DNA of 34,080 nucleotides from UBA922 sp964565405. GTDB lineage: Bacteria > Patescibacteriota > Patescibacteriia > Magasanikbacterales > UBA922. Below, in pieces: positions 1-8,047 of the stretch. The stretch spans positions 1 to 34,080 of the forward strand of contig CAZMEW010000010.1 of the NCBI GenBank assembly GCA_964565405.1. Reading direction: 5' to 3'. Both the position numbers and the translations under genes were made by a program. Each line of letters begins with the position of its first letter. The stretch's first letter is position 1. The notes under the pieces were generated by a model. The model did no database searches, was not told the origin of the DNA, and worked only from the letters and a program-made list of their open reading frames with translations.

Positions 1-2
1 GC

Positions 3-491
3 GGACAAAAATGCCTGTGTCTTCGTTGCCGTGAAATCTATCGACAGAAGGATAGTATAGACGAAAATCAAGAACCACAGATATTTGTTGACAGTTACAA
101 AACAATCGGCGGAAGTGAATACTTTATCTCAATGGAAGACAAAACGCGTACAGCGGTTTATGGTTTCCTCAGACTTCGCATCCCGCACCAAGTAGATCAT
201 GAAAACACTCGGAGGCTGGAAGAGTTACACGCCCTCATGCCCGAACTCAAGAATAGCGCGTTTATCCGAGAGCTTCATGTCTATGGTCAACTCGTTGAAA
301 TAGGTAAAAAAAGTCAACTAGGCACTCAGCACAAAGGACACGGGAAAAAACTAATGATAAAAGCTGAGGAAATTGCAAAAGAAAAAAATATACAAAAACT
401 TGCAGTAATTTCAGGAGTCGGTGTGAGAGAATATTATAAAAAGCTGGGATACTCCAAAGATGGCACCTACATGGTTAAGGAAATAAAATAA
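3..491 (+). CDS. elp3: Elp3-type tRNA uridine-34 acetyltransferase, C-terminal part (5' end outside window)
   Basis: This is the last 162 codons of an Elp3-like protein; the reading frame is open from the window edge, so the radical-SAM half lies upstream. Elp3 proteins use acetyl-CoA and SAM to start the carboxymethyl modification of wobble uridine 34 in tRNA. The visible part begins with a Cys-rich linker (CLCLRCREI), typical of the Elp3 zinc-binding region. It continues into a GNAT acetyltransferase domain with the acetyl-CoA loop QHKGHG (QxxGxG) and the family ending GVREYYKKLGY. Stand-alone Elp3 occurs in archaea and some bacteria, including Chloroflexi and CPR lineages. The stop codon touches the first base of a terminator stem. 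Family assignment is confident; activity cannot be judged from the fragment. Confidence 0.9.
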   Translation, partial: GQKCLCLRCREIYRQKDSIDENQEPQIFVDSYKTIGGSEYFISMEDKTRTAVYGFLRLRIPHQVDHENTRRLEELHALMPELKNSAFIRELHVYGQLVEIGKKSQLGTQHKGHGKKLMIKAEEIAKEKNIQKLAVISGVGVREYYKKLGYSKDGTYMVKEIK

Positions 492-848
492 GAAGCCTCA
501 CAGAGGCTTCTTTTGTTTTGACTAATAATTTTTTGAGGATACCGACGGACCGCAGTGCATTGCGGCCCATCGGTTGAGTCAGAAAAGTGTCAGCCACGCG
601 AGCGACCATGTTTGGGGCGACGATGTCGCTTCCTGGGTCGAAGATGCTTCTGGTCGCGAATCTGCTGTCGATTCTTCTCTTGCGAACTCCTTGCTCCCTG
701 ATGGGAGCGGTGACGGTCAGCCCGTCTGGACGGGTGATGTCGCAGATCATAGTATGTGCACCACAGAGCAGTGCGTGACATACCGAAATCGCTCCCGAGA
801 GGAACGAAGAAAGAGAACACCAAAGCTNNNNNNNNNNCCCATTGGCAT
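475..848 (-). CDS. Cassette A: GC-rich hypothetical gene interrupted by an assembly gap
   Basis: I do not recognise the product. The proposed start is the ATG at 848, because AGGAG lies just upstream and a consensus promoter is at 917-945. Ten Ns (828-837) hide the frame across the gap. After the gap, the minus frame ending at 475 is the best coding frame: in 778-590 about 70% of its first codon positions are purines, against under 40% in the overlapping basic frame. Its readable part includes MICDITRPDGLTVTAP and RSIFDPGSDIVAPN, in codons ending mostly in C or G. The frame has no stop before the terminator and runs through it into the elp3 end. A one-base error in the six-A run (529-534 on the plus strand) would put a TAG at 524-522, just ahead of the terminator. 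Composition suggests a non-host origin. Confidence 0.4.
491..519. terminator. Bidirectional intrinsic terminator between elp3 and cassette A
   Basis: A perfect 9-bp stem (AGAAGCCTC at 491-499, GAGGCTTCT at 503-511) with a 3-nt loop is followed by a T-rich tract on the plus strand and by TTATTTTATTT on the minus strand. It can end elp3 and also the converging cassette A transcript. Confidence 0.85.
541..574 (-). other. RNA hairpin with G-U pairs, 3' part of cassette A
   Basis: Two 14-nt arms (541-554 and 561-574) flank a 6-nt loop. Read as minus-strand RNA, all 14 positions pair, including two G-U wobbles. Read as plus-strand RNA, the same two positions become C/A mismatches. The fold therefore fits the minus strand, the direction of cassette A. 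It sits about 30 nt before the terminator at 491-519, the same relative place as the GC-rich hairpins of cassettes B, C and D. Confidence 0.6.
828..837. other. Scaffold gap (10 N)
   Basis: Ten consecutive Ns inside cassette A. The true length of missing sequence is unknown, so frame and protein length across this point cannot be trusted. Confidence 0.95.
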
Positions 849-910
849 AGGGACCTCTCCTAATCGCGCTCGTACGCCTCTCCATAGAGGATAAGGGCAC
901 CAACACAATG
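849..910 (-). promoter_or_regulatory. Structured leader of cassette A
   Basis: From the predicted transcription start near 910 to the ATG at 848 the leader carries a small hairpin (CCTCT/AGAGG arms at 877-881 and 886-890, loop of 4) and then an AGGAG ribosome site. Cassettes B and C have leader hairpins in the same place. Confidence 0.5.
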
Positions 911-916
911 AGCAAA

Positions 917-945
917 AATATACACTAAAATAAGCCAAAAGTCAA
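917..945 (-). promoter_or_regulatory. Sigma-70-type promoter of cassette A
   Basis: On the minus strand TTGACT (945-940) and TATATT (922-917) are separated by exactly 17 bp. The spacer contains GGCTTA, as does the spacer of cassette C. Confidence 0.7.
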
Positions 946-950
946 CTCAC

Positions 951-979
951 TTGAGATATTCCTACTTCTTGGCTACAAT
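951..979 (+). promoter_or_regulatory. Promoter of the 989 Nudix gene (leaderless geometry)
   Basis: TTGAGA (951-956) and TACAAT (974-979) have a 17-bp spacer. The ATG at 989 follows the -10 box after exactly 9 nt, so the transcript should begin at or within about 3 nt of the start codon. There is no Shine-Dalgarno. Confidence 0.6.
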
Positions 980-988
980 ACCCATATA

Positions 989-1405
989 ATGAAATATATG
1001 TATTTACCAAACGAAACAATCATAGCATCAGGACCAGTTATTATTGAAAATAATAAAGTGTTGCTCAATAAAGAAAAAAAGAATAATAATCAAATCACCC
1101 CATGGCTCTTCCCTGGCGGAGAAGTGGAATCTTTTGATATTTCACTTGAGGAGGCCTGCACACGTGAGGTAAGGGAAGAAATGGGAATCGAAGTTGAAAT
1201 TATTCGTCCATTAAAGCCAATGCTCGTATATAGACCCGATCAACCAGACAAGTTAGTAATTTTGATTCACTATCTCGCAACAAGAGTTGGTGAAGTAAAA
1301 CCAGGTGGGAATATAGTTGAATGGAATTGGTTTGATATCAGTAATCTTCCAGAAGATTGCGCACCCAATGTAAAAGCCGTAATCGAAGAATATAAAAAGA
1401 ATTAA
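989..1405 (+). CDS. Nudix hydrolase
   Basis: A 138-residue single-domain Nudix protein. These enzymes hydrolyse nucleoside diphosphates linked to another moiety using Mg2+ held by the Nudix-box glutamates. The box runs from LFPGGEVE to REVREEMGI, with the core REVREE intact. The middle has one extra residue (SFDI where PGE is usual), so the first conserved Glu of the box is not in its standard place. The N-terminus has the usual leading beta strand (ASGPVIIENNKVLL). The substrate cannot be predicted. The gene stands alone, divergent from cassette A and ahead of glyA with about 100 nt between. Its promoter geometry suggests leaderless translation. An alternative ATG lies three codons downstream. 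Confidence 0.85.
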   Translation: MKYMYLPNETIIASGPVIIENNKVLLNKEKKNNNQITPWLFPGGEVESFDISLEEACTREVREEMGIEVEIIRPLKPMLVYRPDQPDKLVILIHYLATRVGEVKPGGNIVEWNWFDISNLPEDCAPNVKAVIEEYKKN

Positions 1406-1504
1406 TAAAGTATTTGTATATTTTTCCATGTATTTTGTATGTTATAAGAATTAAACATAGCAATCACTTACTATTCACCGCTTATAACTTACAGTTCGTA
1501 ATAT

Positions 1505-2758
1505 ATGAACAAACAAAAAATTAAAGAGTTTGACCCTTCCCTATTCCAGGCACTCGAACGAGAACGCAATCGACAGGAATCTGGACTTGAAATGATTCCA
1601 TCAGAAAACTTTGTCTCACTTCCCGTACTTGAGGCACTGGGTTCAATTGCAACCAACAAATATTCTGAAGGTTATCCTGGAAAACGTTATTATGGTGGTT
1701 GTGAATTTATTGATGAAATCGAATCACTCGCAATCGATCGCGCAAAACAACTATTTGGAGCGGAACATGTAAATGTACAGCCACTCTCAGGAGCTCCTGC
1801 AAATATTGCAGTATATTTCGGCTTACTAAATCCTGGCGACACCATTCTTGGTATGGATCTCTCACATGGTGGACACTTGACCCATGGTCACCCTGTCACA
1901 CACATGACCAAAGTATTCAATTTTATACGATACAAAACTAATGCAGAAGGAAAAATCGATCTTGATAATCTTCGCGCAATGGCACTAGAACACAAACCAA
2001 AATTAATTCTCGTAGGCTACAGTGCATATTCACGAGAAATCGAATATGTAGAAATAAAAAAAATTGCAGATGAAGTTGGAGCATTGACCATGGCAGACAT
2101 CGCACATATCGCCGGACTTATTGCCGGAGGAGAAATGAATAACCCGGTTCCTCTCTTTGACGTAGTCACGACAACGACACACAAAACTCTTCGTGGCCCA
2201 CGTGGTGGAATGATTATGTGCAAGAGTGCACATGCAAAAGCGATTGACAAATCAGTCTTCCCTGGTTTTCAGGGCGGACCTCACGAAAATAATATTGCTG
2301 CGAAAGCAGTGGCGTTCAAAGAAGCACTCGAGCCTTCGTTCAAAGACTATGCAAAACAAATTAGAAAAAATGCAAAAGTACTTGAAGCAGAATTTAATAA
2401 ACGAAATTACAAACTCATGTTTGGTGGCACTGATAATCACCTACTCTTAATTGATGCTGTAACGAGTAAAGGAATTAGTGGCTCTGTTGCAGAAAAAGCT
2501 CTTGATAAGGCAGGAATCACGGTAAATAAAAACATGATTCCAGATGATGCACGTTCTGCCATGGATCCGAGTGGTATTCGTCTTGGTACCCCAGCACTGA
2601 CTACGCGAGGATTCAAAGAAGAAGAAATGAAACTCGTAGCAGAATATATTGATCAGGCACTCAGTAATTCAACTAACGAATCAGTACTAAGCGAAATAAA
2701 AGCTGAAGTCAAAAAACTTACTGAAAAATTTCCGCTGTACCCGGAGTTAAATAAATAG
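1505..2758 (+). CDS. glyA: Serine hydroxymethyltransferase
   Basis: A 417-residue fold-type I PLP enzyme that interconverts serine and glycine with tetrahydrofolate, supplying one-carbon units. Landmarks are the N-terminal SENFVS motif, YSEGYPGKRYYGG, and the cofactor-binding stretch TTTTHKTLRGPRGG with the PLP lysine at K227. The length is normal for bacterial GlyA. No Shine-Dalgarno is seen. A weak -10-like TACAGT lies at 1490-1495, exactly 9 nt before the ATG, as in several leaderless-looking genes here, but its -35 is poor. It is followed after 5 nt by the SGNH esterase gene, suggesting co-transcription. Confidence 0.97.
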   Translation: MNKQKIKEFDPSLFQALERERNRQESGLEMIPSENFVSLPVLEALGSIATNKYSEGYPGKRYYGGCEFIDEIESLAIDRAKQLFGAEHVNVQPLSGAPANIAVYFGLLNPGDTILGMDLSHGGHLTHGHPVTHMTKVFNFIRYKTNAEGKIDLDNLRAMALEHKPKLILVGYSAYSREIEYVEIKKIADEVGALTMADIAHIAGLIAGGEMNNPVPLFDVVTTTTHKTLRGPRGGMIMCKSAHAKAIDKSVFPGFQGGPHENNIAAKAVAFKEALEPSFKDYAKQIRKNAKVLEAEFNKRNYKLMFGGTDNHLLLIDAVTSKGISGSVAEKALDKAGITVNKNMIPDDARSAMDPSGIRLGTPALTTRGFKEEEMKLVAEYIDQALSNSTNESVLSEIKAEVKKLTEKFPLYPELNK

Positions 2759-2763
2759 AGATT

Positions 2764-3345
2764 ATGAATATCTGTATTTTTGGCGATAGTATTGCCTGGG
2801 GAATGAACGATTTAGAAAAGGGTGGTTGGGCTGAACGATTAAAAATGTATTATCTGGGCAAAGATGATGACGCACGTATATATAATCTTGGCGTCAGAAG
2901 TGATACGACAGCAAATGTTCTTGAAAGATTTGAAAGCGAGGTCAGTTCTCGAAAATCCGATACTCTTATATTTGCAATTGGTATTAACGACACCAAATAC
3001 ACCGATACTACAAATCTTGATGCAAGTCTCAAAAAATTCACAGATAATATTTTACAAATAACACAAAAAGTAAAAAAAATCACAACTCATATTATTATCG
3101 TGGGGTTGACGAGAGTAGATGAATCAAAAACTAATCCGACTCCATGGGATGGCACGACTTGCTTCAGTAATGAAGTTATTGAAAAATATGATAGTGAACT
3201 GAAAAAACATTGCGATAAAGAAAAAATGCAATATATTGAAATAAAAAATGTGTTATCAAACAATGATTTAGATGATGGTTTGCACCCAAACGCTGAGGGG
3301 CATGAAAAAATGTTTCAAAAAATAAAATCATCACTTACCTTCTAA
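2764..3345 (+). CDS. SGNH/GDSL-family hydrolase
   Basis: A 193-residue esterase/lipase-like protein of the SGNH fold. Block I is FGDSI with the nucleophile Ser9, block III is GIND (Asn75) and block V is DGLHP with the Asp171/His174 pair, so the catalytic set is complete. There is no signal peptide or membrane segment, so a cytoplasmic location is likely. Members act on acyl or acetyl esters, and the substrate cannot be told from sequence; a carbohydrate or lipid deacylase are both possible. It starts 5 nt after glyA and ends 14 nt before tsaE, so the three genes probably form one operon. Confidence 0.85.
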   Translation: MNICIFGDSIAWGMNDLEKGGWAERLKMYYLGKDDDARIYNLGVRSDTTANVLERFESEVSSRKSDTLIFAIGINDTKYTDTTNLDASLKKFTDNILQITQKVKKITTHIIIVGLTRVDESKTNPTPWDGTTCFSNEVIEKYDSELKKHCDKEKMQYIEIKNVLSNNDLDDGLHPNAEGHEKMFQKIKSSLTF

Positions 3346-3359
3346 ACTTACCTTCTAAT

Positions 3360-3800
3360 ATGTCCGCCCACATCTCCCACTCAGCGCATGAGACGAAAAA
3401 TATTGGCAAGGATCTTGCTCGGACACTTGCTGGTGGAGATATTGTAATTCTCAAAGGACAACTCGGAGCAGGAAAAACGGCGTTTACCAAAGGTATTGCA
3501 GAAGGATTAGGAATAGAAAAAGAAGTGACTAGCCCCACTTTTACACTGATGAGTGTATACCCAGTCAAAAATCATGAAACAATCAAGGAACTCGTACACG
3601 TCGACACGTATCGAGTAGAGACATACGAGGAGCTACTCGAAATAGGAATTGAAGAATATTTAGGAAAAACTGATTCACTTACTATTATTGAATGGCCAGA
3701 AAAAGTAGACAAGATACTGAAAGATAAAAAAATAATTATAGTAACACTCACCGCAGGCACCACAACTGAGAGAACAATCGTAATTGAAAAAAATAATTAA
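3360..3800 (+). CDS. tsaE: tRNA threonylcarbamoyladenosine biosynthesis ATPase TsaE
   Basis: A 146-residue P-loop ATPase that works with TsaB and TsaD to make t6A at position 37 of ANN-decoding tRNAs. The Walker A motif is GQLGAGKT (residues 33-40, Lys39). The family signature SPTFTLM follows, and IIEWPEKV near residue 110 is the conserved TsaE element. Length is normal for the family. TsaB and TsaD are not in the window. The start ATG lies 14 nt after the esterase gene. Confidence 0.93.
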   Translation: MSAHISHSAHETKNIGKDLARTLAGGDIVILKGQLGAGKTAFTKGIAEGLGIEKEVTSPTFTLMSVYPVKNHETIKELVHVDTYRVETYEELLEIGIEEYLGKTDSLTIIEWPEKVDKILKDKKIIIVTLTAGTTTERTIVIEKNN

Positions 3801-3809
3801 AATGAAAGT

Positions 3810-3941
3810 ATGTACATGAACTTAAAAGTTTTTATTGTATTAATACTTGGAGCTATTATTGGACTCAGTATTTCTTACCATTATCAAAACAAGAAAGGCA
3901 ATCAAAACACAAACATACAAATTCAACTCTACCCGGAGTAG
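3810..3941 (+). CDS. Small single-pass membrane protein (43 aa)
   Basis: A short gene 9 nt after tsaE. From the ATG at 3810 it encodes 43 residues; an in-frame ATG at 3816 would give 41. After the first residues comes a hydrophobic stretch (VFIVLILGAIIGLSIS) long enough for one membrane span, then a polar Asn/Gln-rich tail ending QLYPE. It resembles the small N-terminally anchored proteins common downstream of housekeeping genes, but I do not recognise a family. It is followed directly by a terminator, so it would be the last gene of the glyA-tsaE run. Coding status rests on the clean hydrophobic pattern and the position. Confidence 0.45.
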   Translation: MYMNLKVFIVLILGAIIGLSISYHYQNKKGNQNTNIQIQLYPE

Positions 3942-3963
3942 ATACGCTGACTAAATATAAAAG

Positions 3964-3993
3964 GGCTACTTAGAAAAGTAGTCTCTTTTTTTT
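3964..3993 (+). terminator. Terminator of the glyA-tsaE operon
   Basis: GGCTACTT (3964-3971) pairs with AAGTAGTC (3976-3983) around a 4-nt loop and is followed by a run of Ts. It overlaps the last codons of the converging rarA gene. Confidence 0.75.
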
Positions 3994-5216
3994 AATTCAG
4001 GAGGAAAATACTCCTGCTCTATAGGTTCTTCATAATCAGGATTATATTTATAATCCTTTCCATACCCAATATCTTTCATAAGTTTGGTCGGAGCATTACG
4101 CAGATGAATCGGAACTCCAAGGTGTGATGTTTTTCGTGCATCTTCCGCAGCTGCGCCGTATGCCCGATACAATGTATTAGATTTTTTTGATTTTGCACAA
4201 TAGACAACAGCTTGCGCGAGATGCACCGTACACTCGGGCATGCCAATTTTATGACATGCATCATACGCTGCGTTCGCCTGGATCAGTGCCTCGCTATTTG
4301 CCATACCAATATCCTCACTCGCAAAACGAAGTACTCGACGAGCAATGTAGAGCGGATCAGCTCCACCCTCAAGCATTCGCGCGAGCCAATACAAAGAAGC
4401 ATTTGGATCACTCCCCCGCATTGATTTATGTAATGCAGAAATAAGATTGTAAAACTCCTCACCTTTTTTATCAAAAATTACATGTGTGCGTTGCAAAGCC
4501 TCTTTGACATCATCTTCAGTAATAAAAATTCCGTTATTTTTATTTTTTGTGCCTGTTTTCGCAATAGAAGCAAGCTCAAGTGCATTGAGCGCAACACGCG
4601 CATCCCCTCCTGAAATTTCTGCAATATATTCAAGAACCTCGCCACTAAGTTTAATATTCATTTTTCCCAGTCCTCTCTCCTTATCTCTAAGTGCTCGATC
4701 AACAATCGTCATAATATCCTCTTTTTCTAAACGTTCAAGAATATACACACGCGTACGCGAGAGTAATGGAGAAATAATTTCAAATGAAGGATTCTCAGTC
4801 GTCGCACCAATAAGAATGACAGTTCCTCGCTCGACATAGGGCAAAAGCGCATCCTGTTGAGCCTTGTTCCAGCGATGGATTTCATCAACAAAAAGGATCG
4901 TCTTTTTACCTTCTTGGTGAAACAGCTCTTCTGCTTGCTGCACTGTTTCTGTCAGAGCTTTCTTTCCACTTTCAACTGCGGACAAGGTTACAAATGGTAA
5001 CTGAGCTACTTCTGCAATAAGAGACGCAAGACTGGTCTTGCCCACTCCTGGAGGACCCCAAAGCATCATCGGAGGTACGTCTCCCCTCTCAACCATAGTC
5101 CGAAGAACAGCGCCTTTGCCTGTCAGTTTTTCTTGCCCAACATATTCATCAAAATTTCGAGGTCGCATGCGATATGCAAGTGGCTCACGAATGGATTGTG
5201 TACGTGATACGTGCAT
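3966..5216 (-). CDS. rarA: Replication-associated recombination protein RarA (MgsA)
   Basis: A 416-residue AAA+ ATPase related to the clamp-loader family that acts at stalled replication forks. The Walker A motif GPPGVGKT spans residues 54-61 with Lys60, Walker B is ILFVDEIHRW with Asp111/Glu112, and sensor 1 is GATTENPSF. The C-terminal part carries the RarA tetramerisation region (MRGSDPNASLYWLARMLEGG). It is the last gene of a minus-strand run pyrG, PLD, rarA, with 7 nt between it and the PLD gene. Its final codons form part of the terminator of the opposing operon. Confidence 0.95.
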   Translation of the reverse strand: MHVSRTQSIREPLAYRMRPRNFDEYVGQEKLTGKGAVLRTMVERGDVPPMMLWGPPGVGKTSLASLIAEVAQLPFVTLSAVESGKKALTETVQQAEELFHQEGKKTILFVDEIHRWNKAQQDALLPYVERGTVILIGATTENPSFEIISPLLSRTRVYILERLEKEDIMTIVDRALRDKERGLGKMNIKLSGEVLEYIAEISGGDARVALNALELASIAKTGTKNKNNGIFITEDDVKEALQRTHVIFDKKGEEFYNLISALHKSMRGSDPNASLYWLARMLEGGADPLYIARRVLRFASEDIGMANSEALIQANAAYDACHKIGMPECTVHLAQAVVYCAKSKKSNTLYRAYGAAAEDARKTSHLGVPIHLRNAPTKLMKDIGYGKDYKYNPDYEEPIEQEYFPPELKKRDYFSK

Positions 5217-5223
5217 ATAAGAT

Positions 5224-6318
5224 CTACTTTACGCCAAACCAATAAGCATATAATTTACGTGCAATAGTTTCTTTTAGTTTCGTTCGCCAACTCCTCCTCT
5301 TCCATCGCTCATGATCCAGCTCATCAGCATCCCCAATCCATTTCTCAAGCACATGTTTGATGCGTGCAACAGTCTTTTTATCTTTAAGCTGTACATTCAC
5401 CTCCTGGTTATAATCAAAACTCGAATGTTCCAGATTGCTTGTCCCAACAAATGCAAGATCATCATCAACTACCACCCCCTTGCCGTGCATCATATTTCGA
5501 GTGAGATGAATATGCACCCCCAATTTTTTCATAACCGAGAACCACGCATAGGCAGCATACGTCGCAATGCGTACGTCAGTACGAAATGGAATGAGTAAAT
5601 CAATCTTTACTTTCCGCTTACGCGCAACCCAGAGTGCATGAAGAAATTCTTTATCTGGAAAATAATACGGTGAAAATAGAATAATTCGTTCACGTGCCTT
5701 ATAAATCGCATCGAGATATTTATTCTTGATTTTTGACTGTTTCCGATCAATATCATCATATACAATATCAAAAGTATCGCGTCTCACTCGATATCGATAC
5801 GCAAGTAAATGACGAACCTGATCCTTTGCCCCACCTGCAATGACATAGGTACGAGCAAATGAGCGAAGCAGTGAACGGACTGCTTTACCATGTAATTCAA
5901 CTACGAGATCGTCCCAATTCTCCATGTTCTTATCAACATTGACACCACCAACAAATCCTATTTTTTCATCAATAATAAGAATCTTTCGATGGGTGCGTCG
6001 CATGATCCAGTCTTTGAACCCAGAAAAAGGATTCTTTTGTGGCTGGAATATGCGGATATCAATACCCAGCAGGCGCAGTTCATCAATCTTTTTACTAGAA
6101 AGCCAAAAACTGCCCCAGTAATCAATGATAATTTTAATCTTTACTCTCTCAACAGCCTTTTTTTTGAGTAAATCAAAAAAACGATTCCCCGCATCATCAT
6201 CAAGCAAAATATACATCTCCCAATAGATGGAATGTTGTGCGCCGGCAATAGAGAGAAGCATGGCTTCCCATGCTTCTCTTGTTGTGTGATAGATATTATA
6301 TTTTACCTCACTTTCCAT
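5224..6318 (-). CDS. Phospholipase D-family protein, cardiolipin synthase-like
   Basis: A 364-residue PLD-superfamily enzyme with two complete HKD motifs: His110/Lys112/Asp117 (HRKILIID) and His278/Lys280/Asp285 (HGKGVVVD), each followed by the usual Gly-rich element (GGVN, GTSN). This layout matches bacterial cardiolipin synthases, which transfer a phosphatidyl group between phosphatidylglycerol molecules. There are no N-terminal membrane helices, so it is closer to the short ClsB/ClsC type than to ClsA. A different phosphatidyl transferase or a nuclease-like role cannot be excluded. It lies between pyrG (17 nt) and rarA (7 nt). A PgsA-like synthase at 26824-27447 could provide its substrate. 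Confidence 0.82.
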   Translation of the reverse strand: MESEVKYNIYHTTREAWEAMLLSIAGAQHSIYWEMYILLDDDAGNRFFDLLKKKAVERVKIKIIIDYWGSFWLSSKKIDELRLLGIDIRIFQPQKNPFSGFKDWIMRRTHRKILIIDEKIGFVGGVNVDKNMENWDDLVVELHGKAVRSLLRSFARTYVIAGGAKDQVRHLLAYRYRVRRDTFDIVYDDIDRKQSKIKNKYLDAIYKARERIILFSPYYFPDKEFLHALWVARKRKVKIDLLIPFRTDVRIATYAAYAWFSVMKKLGVHIHLTRNMMHGKGVVVDDDLAFVGTSNLEHSSFDYNQEVNVQLKDKKTVARIKHVLEKWIGDADELDHERWKRRSWRTKLKETIARKLYAYWFGVK

Positions 6319-6335
6319 ATAATCCCACTATAGCA

Positions 6336-7982
6336 CTAGGTTTTAGGGATGTGAAGAGCTGCTTTTACTAACCCTACAAAGAGTGGATGTGGTCGCATAG
6401 GTCGAGATTTGAACTCAGGATGGAATTGAACTCCCACAAAATAGGGATGATTTTCGAGCTCCACAATCTCGACCAAATCCGTTTCAGGATTCAGTCCTAC
6501 GACCTGCAATCCTGCAGCATCCATTTCCTCACGATATGCATTATTAAACTCATAACGATGTCTATGTCGCTCTGAAATCATATCTTGCCCATATGCCTTA
6601 TAGACTCTGGTGTCCTTTCTAAGAACACAACCATATGCTCCCAATCGCATAGTACCTCCATATTTTTGTTCACGCACGTTCGTAGCTTGCAATGGATTGA
6701 TATGGATAATCGGATGCTTGGTTTTAGGATTAACCTCAACAGTATGCGCATCTGTTTTTTTCAAAATATGTCGAGCAAATTCAATACACGCAAGCTGCAT
6801 ACCATAGCAAAGTCCTAAATACGGAATATTATTCTTTCGTACATATTCAATTGCTGTAATAATCCCCTCAACTCCTCGAGTTCCAAATCCGCCAGGAACA
6901 ATGACAGCATCAAACTTGCTCAAATTCTTGACCGACTTAGGGCTCTTTTCAAACTCTTCTGAATCTACCCACTCCAAGACGGGTCGAACAGACTGACTCC
7001 ATGATGCGTGCTTGATTGCTTCAATTACCGAAATATATGAATCAGCTAGAGTGAAGTTTCCTGTGCCAAAGTATTTTCCAACAACTGCAATCTTTATTTC
7101 ACGACTACCATTTTTGATATGTTTAACCAGATTCACCCACGGACCCAGTTGAGATTTTTTCTTGGGTAAATCTAAGAGGGATAGCAATTTATTTCCGATA
7201 TCCTGCTCTTCCATCTTGAGAGGAATTTCATAAATACTCTGTACATCAGGAGCAGAAATACAATATTCTTTTCTGACGCCACAAAATACTGCCAATTTTT
7301 CACGACGTGGTGGATCAAGCTCTGACGGTCCCCGAGCAACAATCATATCTGCCTGAAGTCCTACTGCATTCAAGGCTCTTGCTGCATGTTGAGTAGGTTT
7401 GGTCTTCATCTCTCCAATATGCGAGGGTACGGGCAAATAACTCACCAAAATAATTGCAACACTGTCTGGATCTGCTAATTTCATCATGCGAGCCGCTTCG
7501 AGGAACAATACATTTTGGTATTCCCCCACTGTTCCTCCGACTTCTACAATACTAATCTGTGCATCAGCCGCTTCAGCAGCTTTGGTAATACGCTCAATCA
7601 CATGTTCGGGAATATGTGGCACCACCTCAACACATTTACCTTTATATTTCATGGCTCTCTCTGCCTCAATCACACTGAGATACACTCGTCCCGTCGTCAT
7701 ATAATTAAGGCTCGAAAGATCACGATCCAGGAACCGTTCATAATTTCCCATATCCTGGTCAGTCTCATCTCGATCATCAGTCACAAACACTTCCCCATGC
7801 TCGACTGGATTCATAGTTCCTGCATCCACATTTACATAGGGATCAATTTTCAATGCAGTTACGGAAAAACCCTTTGCCTCCATGATGGCGCCAATTGAAG
7901 CAGAAGTAACTCCTTTTCCCACCCCAGAAAGCACACCGCCTACCACAAAAATAAATTTACGTTTGACAGACTTTTTTGCCAT
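6336..7982 (-). CDS. pyrG: CTP synthase
   Basis: A 548-residue enzyme making CTP from UTP with glutamine as nitrogen donor. The N-terminal synthetase domain opens with KFIFVVGGVLSGVGKG and has KIDPYVNVDAGTMNP. The C-terminal class I glutaminase domain has the oxyanion region PGGFGTRG, the nucleophile Cys392 in GLCYGMQ, and the His of GVQFHPEF. The length is typical and nothing is missing. It heads the minus-strand run with the PLD gene and rarA, 65 nt downstream of rplI and separated from it by a terminator. Confidence 0.97.
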   Translation of the reverse strand: MAKKSVKRKFIFVVGGVLSGVGKGVTSASIGAIMEAKGFSVTALKIDPYVNVDAGTMNPVEHGEVFVTDDRDETDQDMGNYERFLDRDLSSLNYMTTGRVYLSVIEAERAMKYKGKCVEVVPHIPEHVIERITKAAEAADAQISIVEVGGTVGEYQNVLFLEAARMMKLADPDSVAIILVSYLPVPSHIGEMKTKPTQHAARALNAVGLQADMIVARGPSELDPPRREKLAVFCGVRKEYCISAPDVQSIYEIPLKMEEQDIGNKLLSLLDLPKKKSQLGPWVNLVKHIKNGSREIKIAVVGKYFGTGNFTLADSYISVIEAIKHASWSQSVRPVLEWVDSEEFEKSPKSVKNLSKFDAVIVPGGFGTRGVEGIITAIEYVRKNNIPYLGLCYGMQLACIEFARHILKKTDAHTVEVNPKTKHPIIHINPLQATNVREQKYGGTMRLGAYGCVLRKDTRVYKAYGQDMISERHRHRYEFNNAYREEMDAAGLQVVGLNPETDLVEIVELENHPYFVGVQFHPEFKSRPMRPHPLFVGLVKAALHIPKT

Positions 7983-8009
7983 ATAATATGTTAATACGCT
8001 ATGGTTAAT

Positions 8010-8043
8010 TACAAAAAATTAAAAGACTCTCCTATTCGGAGAG
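8010..8043 (-). terminator. Terminator of rplI
   Basis: CTCTCC (8027-8032) and GGAGAG (8038-8043) form a 6-bp stem around a 5-nt loop. On the minus strand it is followed by TTTTAATTTTTTG, immediately after the rplI stop. Confidence 0.75.
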
Positions 8044-8047
8044 ACGT

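Noticed and set aside
590..823. Minus-strand frame in cassette A encoding a very basic protein (many Arg/His/Lys) that stops 15 nt before the hairpin
   Set aside because: The stop position is attractive, but only about 37% of its first codon positions are purines, against about 71% in the overlapping frame that ends at 475. The basic composition is what the +1 shift of a GAC/ATC/ACC-rich gene would give.
574..894. Plus-strand frames across cassette A
   Set aside because: Antisense to the promoter, ribosome site and hairpin that all point to the minus strand, and they cross the N gap.
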